From Sphingobacterium kitahiroshimense (GTDB lineage: Bacteria; Bacteroidota; Bacteroidia; Sphingobacteriales; Sphingobacteriaceae), in assembly GCF_025961315.1 (NCBI RefSeq), contig NZ_JAOQNK010000001.1:1612001-1676000 (forward strand): a DNA stretch of 64,000 nt. The letters are read 5' to 3'. The notes under the pieces are model-generated. The model searched no databases, was not told the origin of the DNA, and was given only the letters and a program-made list of their open reading frames with translations. Shown here piece after piece: positions 24,156-33,827 of this stretch (the stretch's first letter is position 1; each line of letters opens with the position of its first letter). The translations under genes and the position numbers were made by a program.

Positions 24156-27100
24156 CTTCTTGTAATTTATTTAACATTTCACCTAGCATACCGCGAACGA
24201 TGTGGAAAGACAGATTATCCGATACCATATCTGTCATCGAAATCTGTTTGAGTCGCTGTGCGAGACCTGCTTCCAGAAATTCAATGGCAACCTTCTTATC
24301 TAGTAGGATACTTTCAAATTTTCGTTTGAGATCATAATCGATACCAAAATCATTCTTATAATTAATCCCTGGCAGTTGAAGGAACAAGGAAACAAACTCC
24401 TTATAAGCTACAAATACACTTTCATTAAATTGACCTTTTAGATCCTCGTAATTCAATGGATTATCATTAGATATAATGGTTCCTTCGTTATCTCCTAAAT
24501 AACTTCGAAACTTTTCATCGAGACTATTCATGGAAAGTTCTGCGAGAATCTCTTCTCCTTCTTCCAGTACATTTATTGCTCCTTTTGAAGTCAGTTCTTT
24601 TGGATTATCCGGCACCAATACCTTTACTCGCATTTTGTCGGGAGATTCATGCAATCCGTAAACAGCATTAATAATTGCAGTTGCATATGTGACAATACTT
24701 TCCTTTTTAATAGTCTTATCAATAATCGATAAGAATTTAGATCCTGTTCCGGAAAAGGTCAAGTAGCTGGGGGCAGGTATATCAGCAATCTTCATTGCTT
24801 TAACGCTATTATAGATGATAGCGGCAAGATAGAATAAAAATACAGCCCGTTCATTAGAATGCATTGCTAAGAATCCATTAAAGCTTTTGTTGTTCACATC
24901 TTGTAGTTCTTTTTTCTTATCAATGGAAAAATAATAAGCAATGATATCTTCGATCTTACCACCTTGCTGGATTGTAGCCTCTATCTCATGTAAATTATGG
25001 TAGCCTTTTACACTAGATAATCCAGAAAAAAACTTAGTACCAAGTTTGTAAAATCCATTGGATCTAAAATCTGTCGCATAACCCGCGGAATAAAGATAAT
25101 TGGCGCCAAAAAGTACAGATGAAATATTAATAACTTTTCGATTCTGATATACAACGCTATCAATAGTTCCACCTCCAATGTCTAGAGATAAAATGGTATT
25201 AGTAGTTCCTAAAATCTTTCCGGTACTCGCAATTGAATAAAATGGAGCAATAGACTCGGAGAGTTTTATTATTTCAATTCCTTGACCAAAATGAATGGCA
25301 ACAAGTTGTTCTATCAATCCAGCAATTAAATTTATTTTATACTGCCCATAACTTAATGGATAAGTCCAAGTAAATCTTGTTTTAGAAAGGTCGCCTCGTT
25401 CGACTAACACTTTGGTTTTACACATGACAACAAGCTGTTCCAAAAAGGAATGTACCCAAGCTTCACCCTCTAGATTCTCAATACCATTTACCCATTTAAG
25501 ATTAGTTCTTGGTGTAACATTATTGAAAGTAGGTAAGCTAGTTTTTTCGTAAGTAAACCCAATATTATAATCCAAAATGGATTGATAGTTAGCTGGATTA
25601 AAATTATTATAATCGAAAAGGACTGTTCGAATTGGGAAATTATAATTCGATCCTTTTGACACATTCTCTGCTATAAATTCTAAATCCTTATGATTCTGAA
25701 TTTCATTCAAGCTACTAATATCAGTATCTAGCTTATTAAATGACGTAGCAAAACCATTTTTATCGAATGGTAGATCCAATGGTGAAGGTACACTTCCATT
25801 AACAGCATACTCAACATGAGTGTTAGAGGTACCAAAATCAAGGGCAAAAGTAAATGCTCCACCAATATGGCGTTCATCTCGCCATAAAGGAATAAGATAA
25901 TTACGGCAAGAACTTCCTTCTTCTTGAAAATGGATGGCATTAAAATGCTGTCTACATCTAAAATAATAGGTATTATAAAATGATCCATTGCGGCTATCAC
26001 GCCTCGCTTTCATACTCCTGGCAGCAGCAGGCATGCCATCAAAAGCAAGCTGAAAGGCATGGCTATAATCATTTAATCCCTCGTCGATAACCTGAACATA
26101 ATAATTAGGATTCACAGTAGCCTTTTGAATTGGAAATAACTGGAAATATTTAGCACAAGGTATTATTTTCCCTTTCTGAGAATTCATATCCATTGTATCA
26201 TACTTCTTTTCCAATTCGACAACATGCCGTCCCCCGTCAATCGGAATCCGCAACTTCACATTAACTGAACTCTTCTTCTTTATTATCTCAATCATTTTCT
26301 TTCCAGAAAAACTACATTCGATCAGATCTTTCTCGCTGAAATAAGTGAAAAATGTAGATTTTAAAGGGAGAAGATAGCCAACCCCTTGCTGGTCGGAATC
26401 GTTAGAGAAATTTCCATCAAAAAAAGATTCTTTATTAACTTCATAAGGTGTCTCGTAAATCTCGGACTCCAGAAAATCATCTACGGTCAAAAAAGGGTAC
26501 TTAATATCCTTGCCGGGTAAGATCCGTATATCTAGTATTTGATCCGTCGGATGCTGAACCTTTGTATTGACGTCCCATTTAACTCCTTGGTACAAATAAT
26601 CAAGCATACCTAAATTTCCGTTGGTCGCAAGTACCATAGGGAGAAGACCTTGTACCGTTTTGGATGCATGAATCAAAAACTGAGATTCTCTACCGATTCG
26701 CTCATGGGTATTTTTTACACTTTTGGTACGAAAAGGCACATTAAATACTTCAACGAGATAATCATTTCCATCGATCGTTGTTTTGTTCTCTAAAAATTGA
26801 GCATCCAAAGTATTCACCGCCGTCATAAATACGCTGTCTGTATCCATTTTTTCTTTGATATTGCGTTTTACGTAATTATGAAACGTGGACATATACTGGT
26901 TCAATGAAGGATTTTCCTTAAAAAAAGCCATCAAATAGAGAATAAAGTCTTCATCTCTATTTTTTAGTGATGCAGGCTCCGTAAATAACTTACGGTCATG
27001 TAAAGTAACTTGTGCAAAACCCAAATCATTGGCTGAAGTAAATACGAGTGTCTTTGGAGAGGTGGCACCAATAATTTTATGATTGAAATAGAAAATGTAA

Positions 27101-27543
27101 ATTCGATTAAGCTTATCAAAATTAAATGCTTGATCGTCCTGTTTAAGAAAAAGATCCAATGTACGTCCCAGTAATTGGTGACGGGAATAACTGGATTCTA
27201 CTAACTTGACCAGATCGCGCTGTTTATCCCAAACCTTAATTGTCAACTCACCATTGATAGAATCTTTATTATAGAGCAGTTCCAATAGATCCAGACAATC
27301 ACTTACTAATTTGTGATGATGCGTATATCCATCTAATTTATTCTTTAAATCATTGAAATGTTTAAATGCCGAATGAAACAAATCCAATCGCGCAAATGGT
27401 GATGGTATAGAGGTTGGTAATGCATTACTTTGATCGCCGTCAGGGCTTATAATTTTATCAATAACAACACTACTATAATCTGTTCCTCGTGCTTGCCAAT
27501 GTGTCATTGGGGTATCTTCAAAAAGTCTAAAAACTTTTGCCAT
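24142..27543 (-). CDS. Giant Hsp70/actin-fold ATPase with large N-terminal extension
   Basis: A 1133-residue protein. The C-terminal half has actin/Hsp70 ATPase motifs in order: phosphate-1 FALDFGTSNTHVEY near residue 570, phosphate-2 LSLDIGGGTIDSVVY near 785 and the adenosine motif LTFSGTGSKFL near 930. The N-terminal about 560 residues show no motif known to me. It is twice the usual size of DnaK and has no substrate-binding domain of the DnaK type. It lies 4 bases after the tubulin-like gene. It could be a polymer-forming or switch ATPase that controls the ZorAB-like channel. ATP binding is well supported; the rest is inference. Confidence 0.85.
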   Translation of the reverse strand: MAKVFRLFEDTPMTHWQARGTDYSSVVIDKIISPDGDQSNALPTSIPSPFARLDLFHSAFKHFNDLKNKLDGYTHHHKLVSDCLDLLELLYNKDSINGELTIKVWDKQRDLVKLVESSYSRHQLLGRTLDLFLKQDDQAFNFDKLNRIYIFYFNHKIIGATSPKTLVFTSANDLGFAQVTLHDRKLFTEPASLKNRDEDFILYLMAFFKENPSLNQYMSTFHNYVKRNIKEKMDTDSVFMTAVNTLDAQFLENKTTIDGNDYLVEVFNVPFRTKSVKNTHERIGRESQFLIHASKTVQGLLPMVLATNGNLGMLDYLYQGVKWDVNTKVQHPTDQILDIRILPGKDIKYPFLTVDDFLESEIYETPYEVNKESFFDGNFSNDSDQQGVGYLLPLKSTFFTYFSEKDLIECSFSGKKMIEIIKKKSSVNVKLRIPIDGGRHVVELEKKYDTMDMNSQKGKIIPCAKYFQLFPIQKATVNPNYYVQVIDEGLNDYSHAFQLAFDGMPAAARSMKARRDSRNGSFYNTYYFRCRQHFNAIHFQEEGSSCRNYLIPLWRDERHIGGAFTFALDFGTSNTHVEYAVNGSVPSPLDLPFDKNGFATSFNKLDTDISSLNEIQNHKDLEFIAENVSKGSNYNFPIRTVLFDYNNFNPANYQSILDYNIGFTYEKTSLPTFNNVTPRTNLKWVNGIENLEGEAWVHSFLEQLVVMCKTKVLVERGDLSKTRFTWTYPLSYGQYKINLIAGLIEQLVAIHFGQGIEIIKLSESIAPFYSIASTGKILGTTNTILSLDIGGGTIDSVVYQNRKVINISSVLFGANYLYSAGYATDFRSNGFYKLGTKFFSGLSSVKGYHNLHEIEATIQQGGKIEDIIAYYFSIDKKKELQDVNNKSFNGFLAMHSNERAVFLFYLAAIIYNSVKAMKIADIPAPSYLTFSGTGSKFLSIIDKTIKKESIVTYATAIINAVYGLHESPDKMRVKVLVPDNPKELTSKGAINVLEEGEEILAELSMNSLDEKFRSYLGDNEGTIISNDNPLNYEDLKGQFNESVFVAYKEFVSLFLQLPGINYKNDFGIDYDLKRKFESILLDKKVAIEFLEAGLAQRLKQISMTDMVSDNLSFHIVRGMLGEMLNKLQEDENW

Positions 27544-27547
27544 AATA

Positions 27548-29062
27548 TTAAAATAAGTTTTTGATTAACATACTATCAGTCGCATTATAAAACTTCACCA
27601 ATAGCTTGTTTTCTACTGTTGGATATTTACTTTTACGATGTTCATTCAAGGCTGCAGTCAATAAATCATAGCTTTTCTCCTTAAATAATTTGAAGAGTCC
27701 TTTTCTCTCTGCGATGCCAGCAACTAATTGAAGTAAATCCGAGTTCTGGGTAGTAATTCCAGTAACGGAACCTTGATTATCGATAATTTCTTTGATATTA
27801 AAAGGAGCAAAACTGATCCTATTTCGTTTCATTTCTCCTAACCATATTCGATATTGTTGTAAGAATCTGGTTAAATGAGCGTAAAATGTAGAACTTAAAA
27901 AGTTTTGATCGATTAATGGTGATGTTTCCTTTGCAAAAGGTGCAGATAAGTTTTCCTTTAGCTCATTTTCCAAGTACAATGAAAAACACAACAATTGGGT
28001 TAAATTAACTTGGATCTGATTTTGAGTTTCAAGAGCTAAATCTTTAAAAGTAACTACAGGATGTTCCAATGATAGATCATTAACACCAAACTCTTTGTAC
28101 TTCGGGTTTTGGGCATTTCCATTGCTGGTTTCCAATGTATTATCATTGGCAAAATCAACGATAGCGAGCGCCGCCGCTAATTCGACAAAATGGCTATCAT
28201 TTTTCTGTCCACTACCACCAACGACATTCTTATAAACATTGTTATTATCATCTGCGATATAATAAAGGGCATTGATATCCTTGCTTTCACTTATATTATT
28301 ATGATAATATTGTAATGCCGCCTTGGTTTTAGAATAGAAAGTCGAGCTCTGAATACTATCTGTAAGATCACCATCTAACTTGAAATAAGGCATGACCGTT
28401 ATTGCGCCAACAACAGCATTGCGAAGGTGATCAAAGTTTTTTCCATTAACAATGCCTTGTCGAATATTCTTCAGAATTAATGGAAAACCTGCTGCACCCG
28501 TTCCTCCAAAAATGGATGAAATAATAAAGATTCGGTCACTACTGGTAAAGCAATTAGCAAATTGATTAAATTCATCCGATTCGGTAAACTTATTTAATAC
28601 AATAGAACCAATATTGGGATTACCTTGAAACCCAACCTCTAGATCTAAATTGAGATTTGCTTCTGAAAATAATATATCCATGAGTGCTTGATTACTGCCC
28701 CCATCTTCTAGCACATTGTAATCGATAAAATCTTTAAATTTTCCCCCATTAAGTCCGTCAATACTCAAACGAAACTCTTTTCCTATAGCATTTGTCCCGA
28801 CTGTACCGATCACGTCTCCAAGAGATTCTATCTTGTTCTTAAAAAAAACATTTTCGTTTTCTGGAGCTACGGCTTTCTGAATATTACGATATTCATTTAA
28901 TAAGGACTCCGTTTTAGCGACATCAGCTGCAGATGAGTCCGGATCTAATATGATTGGAACTACCTCATATCCTGTACGAACTCCTGAAGCAAGTAGCATT
29001 GTTAATGATTTCAATACGCGAGACCCTGTCCCCCCTATTGCAAAAACATATAATTTAGGCAT
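27548..29062 (-). CDS. Tubulin/FtsZ-like GTPase (Tubulin_2 type)
   Basis: A 504-residue protein. A Rossmann start VFAIGGTGSRVLKSL is at residues 6-20, and the tubulin signature is seen as IFGGTGAAGFP near residue 190, a variant of GGGTGSG. This is the arrangement of the Tubulin_2-like bacterial family. The C-terminal about 250 residues are helical and unlike FtsZ. Cytoskeletal GTPases of this kind occur in predicted conflict operons. The gene is 2 bases after a small membrane protein gene and 4 bases before the Hsp70-like gene, so a direct complex is likely. GTP use is expected but not shown. Confidence 0.85.
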   Translation of the reverse strand: MPKLYVFAIGGTGSRVLKSLTMLLASGVRTGYEVVPIILDPDSSAADVAKTESLLNEYRNIQKAVAPENENVFFKNKIESLGDVIGTVGTNAIGKEFRLSIDGLNGGKFKDFIDYNVLEDGGSNQALMDILFSEANLNLDLEVGFQGNPNIGSIVLNKFTESDEFNQFANCFTSSDRIFIISSIFGGTGAAGFPLILKNIRQGIVNGKNFDHLRNAVVGAITVMPYFKLDGDLTDSIQSSTFYSKTKAALQYYHNNISESKDINALYYIADDNNNVYKNVVGGSGQKNDSHFVELAAALAIVDFANDNTLETSNGNAQNPKYKEFGVNDLSLEHPVVTFKDLALETQNQIQVNLTQLLCFSLYLENELKENLSAPFAKETSPLIDQNFLSSTFYAHLTRFLQQYRIWLGEMKRNRISFAPFNIKEIIDNQGSVTGITTQNSDLLQLVAGIAERKGLFKLFKEKSYDLLTAALNEHRKSKYPTVENKLLVKFYNATDSMLIKNLF

Positions 29063-29064
29063 GA

Positions 29065-29457
29065 TTAAAATGGAATTTTGGATACATTCTTTGATAGCTT
29101 TTTGAATAAAAGCGATAAAACAATGAAAAGCAATGTGGTTAAAAGAAAACTGCCAAAAGCTAGTGCTGAATATGCTTCACTTCGAAAATCTAAACTTTCG
29201 TTTTCAAAAATCCCCTTACAATCATTGTATAAAAATACTGCACTTATTACAGCGCTTAATAATAGCAGTATTAACCAAACAATACGTTTAGCAAACTTTG
29301 GTCTATCTAATAGAAAATAATAAATTAGTGAAAACGCAAGAGCACATAAAATCGCAGCAAGTGCATACCTTTGATAGAGAAACCGTTCGAACATCTCTAA
29401 TGAGAAATCTGTTGCGTAATAAAACTTCTCATAAAAACTTGCAAAAAAATCATTCAT
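29065..29457 (-). CDS. Small membrane protein of the tubulin/Hsp70 operon
   Basis: A 130-residue protein with three membrane segments (about residues 32-52, 58-76, 97-118) and a short basic tail. It lies between the vWA-like lipoprotein gene (6 bases) and the tubulin-like gene (2 bases). Unrecognised family. It could anchor the tubulin-like protein to the inner membrane. Confidence 0.7.
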   Translation of the reverse strand: MNDFFASFYEKFYYATDFSLEMFERFLYQRYALAAILCALAFSLIYYFLLDRPKFAKRIVWLILLLLSAVISAVFLYNDCKGIFENESLDFRSEAYSALAFGSFLLTTLLFIVLSLLFKKLSKNVSKIPF

Positions 29458-29463
29458 AGTTGG

Positions 29464-30933
29464 TTATTTAGTTAGATTATATTTAATTTCAAATAAGACG
29501 TCATTGTTGTTATTGTGAATTTTGTAAGCTTCATAAACTCCATGAACTAAATTATTGAAGCCAAATGTCTGTTGAAGCGTGCTATGTACATCGGAATCAT
29601 CTCTTGTTGACGAGCTGCTTATCCAATTTGGAATTTGACTTCGATAGCTGATATTTAATTGTTCAGGAAATGTTTTTTGATCAATTTTCAAGGTCATTAA
29701 ATGAGTAAATCCGTTGTCTTTAATTCTATTCCAATCATTTTGTTTGATCAATGCCGGTTGATTATTTTTTGGAATTTCTTGAATAGCAACTACACTAGCA
29801 CCAGAACTGATGGAATAGTTATCAATATCCAATAGCGATTTTTTATCGGGAAAATTATTTAGATCTACTGCTAAAGAAAACTGAAATATTCCATCTAAAA
29901 ACTTAATCTTCTTCAAAGATGTGGGTTCGTTAGCACGGTAATGTGCTTGACCTTTACTATTCGTGGACAGATACTGTGTATTTGGATTAACATCTTTCTT
30001 TCCTTCTAAAAAAAAGCTATTCTGATAACCGGGTAAATCTTCTAGTTTAAGTTTACTCAATAGATCTTGAACCAGTATATCATCTCCCATAATCCAAACA
30101 TAATAGGGTCTGTCTACATTGTGTAGACTCGTTTTTTCATTTTTATAATTATAGTATACCCCATTGAAACTAGAGTTCAGTTTAATTATTGCAGTTGAAA
30201 AATCTGACTGTTTCAAGCGTTGCATGTAAGCATTCTTGGTTAAGTTCTCCTGATAAATCAAACCTTCCTGACTTGACCTACCTTTTTCTAACGAATAGAT
30301 ACAATCTGATACAAAAATGGAAACATCGTTTTGCTTCATTTTAGTTAAGACTTTCTCAAAACATTGATTCAACTCGGAAACAAACTGATTTCCAACCTTG
30401 AAAGGCGCTACTCCAGGTTCTAGGGATTTAAAAAAACTATCTACATTACTGATATCGCTAGGATATATATCAGAATTAATGAAACTGAATTTAACGTGTT
30501 CTTGATCATAATGATAATTAAGTCCAATAACCAGGTTTGATAAAACTGCTTCGAAATTAGAAACGCCCTTTACGTAACCATCCATACTCGCAGAATTTTC
30601 TAAATAAATAGAAAAATTAGGAACTACTTTAATTCCATCACAGTTTCCGAGATCAAGTTTACTTTTGCCAGCATTTTTACCTAAATATTCCTTGATAGAA
30701 GACTGCTCTACTTTACCGTTTTTAATAAATCTCTTTAATGATCTATCCTCATAATTCTTTTGAACATATTTGGTTAACTCATTTAGATCATTACAATCCA
30801 ATACTCCATCTTTACCTAGCTCCTCTATTTTTTTTGTTAATTCTGACTTTGTGCCAAAAATCCCACAACTATAATACAGGATACTACATGTCAGGATAAC
30901 TAAAACTACCTTCCCATAATTGTTTATTTTCAT
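29464..30933 (-). CDS. vWA-like lipoprotein, first gene of the tubulin/Hsp70/ZorAB-like operon
   Basis: A 489-residue protein with a signal peptide and lipobox-type YYSCG (Cys near residue 23). After a helical region (30-100) comes FSIYLENSASMDGYVKG (near 108-124), which resembles the metal-site loop of vWA domains with E-N-S-A-S-M in place of DxSxS. VSIFVSDCIYSL (near 205) fits the next strand and loop of such a domain. The C-terminal 200 residues are beta-rich and unknown. It should face the periplasm or the outer membrane and could sense an envelope signal. Expressed from the promoter of operator B. Confidence 0.65.
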   Translation of the reverse strand: MKINNYGKVVLVILTCSILYYSCGIFGTKSELTKKIEELGKDGVLDCNDLNELTKYVQKNYEDRSLKRFIKNGKVEQSSIKEYLGKNAGKSKLDLGNCDGIKVVPNFSIYLENSASMDGYVKGVSNFEAVLSNLVIGLNYHYDQEHVKFSFINSDIYPSDISNVDSFFKSLEPGVAPFKVGNQFVSELNQCFEKVLTKMKQNDVSIFVSDCIYSLEKGRSSQEGLIYQENLTKNAYMQRLKQSDFSTAIIKLNSSFNGVYYNYKNEKTSLHNVDRPYYVWIMGDDILVQDLLSKLKLEDLPGYQNSFFLEGKKDVNPNTQYLSTNSKGQAHYRANEPTSLKKIKFLDGIFQFSLAVDLNNFPDKKSLLDIDNYSISSGASVVAIQEIPKNNQPALIKQNDWNRIKDNGFTHLMTLKIDQKTFPEQLNISYRSQIPNWISSSSTRDDSDVHSTLQQTFGFNNLVHGVYEAYKIHNNNNDVLFEIKYNLTK

Positions 30934-30970
30934 TTTAGATTAATTTTTAAAATTTTGTTGAGATTGTGAA

Positions 30971-31017
30971 CAAAAGTAAAAGATGCGAGTATGCGTTGGT
31001 TACGGTTTCCCATAACC
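30971..31017 (-). promoter_or_regulatory. Operator B and promoter of the tubulin/Hsp70/ZorAB-like operon
   Basis: On the minus strand the palindrome GGTTATGG-GAAA-CCGTAACC (31017 to 30998) is followed after 19 bp by TACTTTTG (30978 to 30971); the start codon is 38 bp further on. It has the same 8-4-8 layout and the same spacing as operators A, C and D. The region 31018-31372 otherwise contains only the terminator of the response regulator gene. Confidence 0.8.
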
Positions 31018-31211
31018 AAAAGAATCATTTAAGAAAAAAGAAAGCAGTAAAAAACTCTAGAAGAGAATATTAAAGTTGAATAACCTTTTCAGGTAATGGA
31101 ATTGATAATTTGCTGATAAGTTTTTACAAAAGAATCCAATTAATATTCTCTCACTATTAAGACACCTGAATATTACTTAAAGACTAAAAGTCACTTTCAA
31201 ACAAATAAAAA

Positions 31212-31231
31212 AGGCTATCCAAAGATAGCCT
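31212..31231 (-). terminator. Terminator of the two-component operon
   Basis: The hairpin AGGCTATC-CAAA-GATAGCCT is followed on the minus strand by a run of T. It separates the response regulator gene from the ZorAB-like operon, so the two are independent transcription units. Confidence 0.8.
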
Positions 31232-31372
31232 AATATTAAATTTATAATTGTATTAAAATATTGACAAACAAATACTTATTGCAAAATTTTTTATTAAAGA
31301 ATGATTTTTAAAAGTATCAAATTTAGACTATGTAATTCCTTTTTTCTAAAACAAATTCGAAGTGAAAAAAAT

Positions 31373-32038
31373 CTAAATAATACCTAGCTCTTTGCAATGT
31401 GCAACTAACTGTTCATTTTTGGTGAAATTTAGCACATCTTTCATGATATTGAGCCGCTTTTCAATACTGCTTAAACTAGATGGAATAACTTCTCTTTGCT
31501 GCAAATAAAGTGGCATATCTTTTTGAGATATCCCTTCGTATAATAACCGAATGATGTGTAGATCAAATTGTGTAAACTCATGCGAGTTGCGCTCTTGAAT
31601 AACTTTTTTTACATCTGGCGATTGATAGGTTTTATTATTATATACAATCTGAAGTGCTTCGCGTAAATGTCGCCCGTCATGCCGTGCTTTACGGACCATG
31701 CCATCAATTTCATTTAACTTAAACATCTCACTTATCTTACTAGTTCGATCTTTTGCTGTGAATAATATGACCTTAATATCAGGTTGCACCATCTTAATCG
31801 CTTTAATCAGTGATAAGCCATCTTTTAATTGCTGTGGACTTTCATCATCTTCAAATTCGATATCGGTAATAATCAAATCATATGGATCCTTATCGCGAAG
31901 TGCATTATTTATCCAAGTCAATGCATGATCGCAATAATGAACGTACTTGACATCTTCTACACCAAGATCTTTAAGTGTTTTCTGTACTGAAATATTGGTC
32001 ATCTCGTGATCTTCGGCAATGAGTACTTTTTTAAACAT
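31373..32038 (-). CDS. NarL/LuxR-type response regulator
   Basis: A 221-residue regulator. The receiver domain is at 1-125, with acidic ED at 9-10, phospho-acceptor Asp59 in LIITDIEF and conserved Lys96 in LFTAKD. The C-terminal part (150-210) fits a LuxR-type helix-turn-helix in the order of helices (IIRLLYEGISQKDMPLYL, SSLSSIEKRLNIM), though it departs from the usual consensus. It lies 13 bases after its histidine kinase gene. Beside a set of operons sharing palindrome WTAYGG-N4-CCGTAW it is the best candidate to bind it; that is inference. A decayed paralogue lies at 17968-18058. Confidence 0.85.
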   Translation of the reverse strand: MFKKVLIAEDHEMTNISVQKTLKDLGVEDVKYVHYCDHALTWINNALRDKDPYDLIITDIEFEDDESPQQLKDGLSLIKAIKMVQPDIKVILFTAKDRTSKISEMFKLNEIDGMVRKARHDGRHLREALQIVYNNKTYQSPDVKKVIQERNSHEFTQFDLHIIRLLYEGISQKDMPLYLQQREVIPSSLSSIEKRLNIMKDVLNFTKNEQLVAHCKELGII

Positions 32039-32051
32039 ACATTATCGTTTT

Positions 32052-33734
32052 TTATAATATGGGTATATTGATTTTCACACTAAGCCCCTTCCTCTCTTCT
32101 TTGACAAAGATAATTTCACCACCAATACCTTCGATACGGGAAACCATATTAGATAAACCTTTTCCATATGTTTTTGAATCTGCTAGACCAATCCCATTAT
32201 CTTTATAAAAAATTTCTAACTGATTACCCTGGTTTTCAAAACGAATAACAACTTGATCAGCTTGACTGTGCTTTTTCATATTGACCATTAATTCCTGCAG
32301 GACATGACTAACCTCTTCCTTGGCCCTTTTATTTAGTCGTGTCCATAGATCTGGTTCATTTCCGGCAATAAGGACACGACGGTGATCACTTGCAAATGAT
32401 TTGAGGAGATCTGCCAGTTTTTCACTGTAAGAAACCTCAGCTACAGTCTGCTCTTCAACATCATGTGAGATATCCCGCGATTTTTGGTACATATCGTCTA
32501 GTTTGTCCAGTACACCTTCCCGATCAATATCTTCCTTATACTCGATTTCAGTCATTACACGATATATTCCATTGGCCACTACATCGTGAATTTTCTTCGA
32601 AAGATGAAGCTGATTTTCTTTGATCTTATTCTGTGCTTCAAGTTCAAGTCGCTGTTTACGTTTTTTGTACCAGAATACTCCAAGGACAATTGAAAACATA
32701 AGAAAACCTATACCAATACGCTGAATAATTAAATGCGATTCCTTTTTTTCATTCTCTTTTTCTAATACTAAATTCTGTGCTTTGCTCTTTTCGGACTCAT
32801 AACGAATTAAAGCAAACTGATTCTTAGCTGCTGTTCTTGCAGTTTGAAGACTATCGTTTAAACTAAGATATGTGCTGAGATAGCGCTCAGAGTAAATAGG
32901 GTTCATTTGGACCAAACCTCTTAATGCGTTGAGTTGATCATCAGCACTTTTAATTTTTTTAGCGATCTCATATTGCTTACTCAGATAATATATGGATGAA
33001 TCCATATCTCTACCTTCATAGTATTTAGAAAGTGTTGCATAACTTGAGTTTTGCCCCCATAGATCATTTTCTTTTAACCGTATATTTAAAGCTATATGGT
33101 AGACTAGAATTGGATTATAAGAATGACTAGACGCCCATTTCGTTTTTGCCAAATTATTTAAAAACTTAGCGTACGCAGTAGTACCTTTTGGAGTCTTAGT
33201 AAGAATATCATCATAAAGCTTAATAGATTCATCATAGCGTTTGACATTTCTTAAACAAACGGCTAAATTATTTTTATATAACAAAATATTGTCATGATCT
33301 ATTGAATACTGAATGGCTAGCCTATAATATGGAATAGCTTGATCAAACTGTTGCATTTCATCTGTTGCATTGGCTATTGTATTATAAGTATGACTTAATA
33401 TTGCTTGCTGATTCTTGTCTTTCGGATCCAAATACTTGATGGCTTCCACAGCTGTCTCTTGAGCTCCAAAAAAATCACCCGAATCATATTGGATAGTAGC
33501 CATATAAATTAAACAACGTGCAACGTAAACGCTGTTTTTGTACTGAAGATACTTTTCCTTTGCCTTATTAAAGTAATAAAATGTACTATCACTTCTGCCA
33601 TTTTCCCATAAAAAAAATGCTTTGTCATAGTATTCATTTTCATTCAATATTTTTTCTGCCTCTTTGTGCTTAACATCTGTACAAGAAACAGTAAAACTAA
33701 GTAGTAGAAGGCAAAAGATTAAGATTTTATACAC
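32052..33734 (-). CDS. TPR sensor histidine kinase (HisKA_3/HATPase_c)
   Basis: A histidine kinase of about 560 residues. A lipoprotein-like signal ends in TVSC. TPR repeats fill residues about 40-310, a coiled coil lies before the membrane helix near 340-365, the HisKA_3 histidine is in KKIHDVVANG (near 390), and the HATPase motifs NMKKHS, DNGIGL and GKGLSNM lie near 485-540. A TTG at 33761 gives 569 residues, but a TAAAATTTG element overlaps that TTG (33767-33759), so the GTG at 33734 is the better start and puts the signal peptide first. Sensing is likely by TPR in the periplasm. It pairs with the response regulator gene downstream. Confidence 0.85.
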   Translation of the reverse strand: MYKILIFCLLLLSFTVSCTDVKHKEAEKILNENEYYDKAFFLWENGRSDSTFYYFNKAKEKYLQYKNSVYVARCLIYMATIQYDSGDFFGAQETAVEAIKYLDPKDKNQQAILSHTYNTIANATDEMQQFDQAIPYYRLAIQYSIDHDNILLYKNNLAVCLRNVKRYDESIKLYDDILTKTPKGTTAYAKFLNNLAKTKWASSHSYNPILVYHIALNIRLKENDLWGQNSSYATLSKYYEGRDMDSSIYYLSKQYEIAKKIKSADDQLNALRGLVQMNPIYSERYLSTYLSLNDSLQTARTAAKNQFALIRYESEKSKAQNLVLEKENEKKESHLIIQRIGIGFLMFSIVLGVFWYKKRKQRLELEAQNKIKENQLHLSKKIHDVVANGIYRVMTEIEYKEDIDREGVLDKLDDMYQKSRDISHDVEEQTVAEVSYSEKLADLLKSFASDHRRVLIAGNEPDLWTRLNKRAKEEVSHVLQELMVNMKKHSQADQVVIRFENQGNQLEIFYKDNGIGLADSKTYGKGLSNMVSRIEGIGGEIIFVKEERKGLSVKINIPIL

Positions 33735-33797
33735 GGCTAAAGATTTAACCGAATTTATCAAATTTTACCCAACAATACAATTGTGAGTAACTAAAAA

Positions 33798-33817
33798 GGA
33801 GTAAGTTTCCTTACCCC
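33798..33817 (-). terminator. Terminator after the 52-codon gene
   Basis: On the minus strand the hairpin GGGGTAAG-GAAA-CTTACTCC with a GAAA tetraloop is followed by a T run. It ends the small transcript just 11 bases past the stop of the small gene, and separates it from the kinase gene. Confidence 0.75.
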
Positions 33818-33827
33818 TTAAAAAAAA

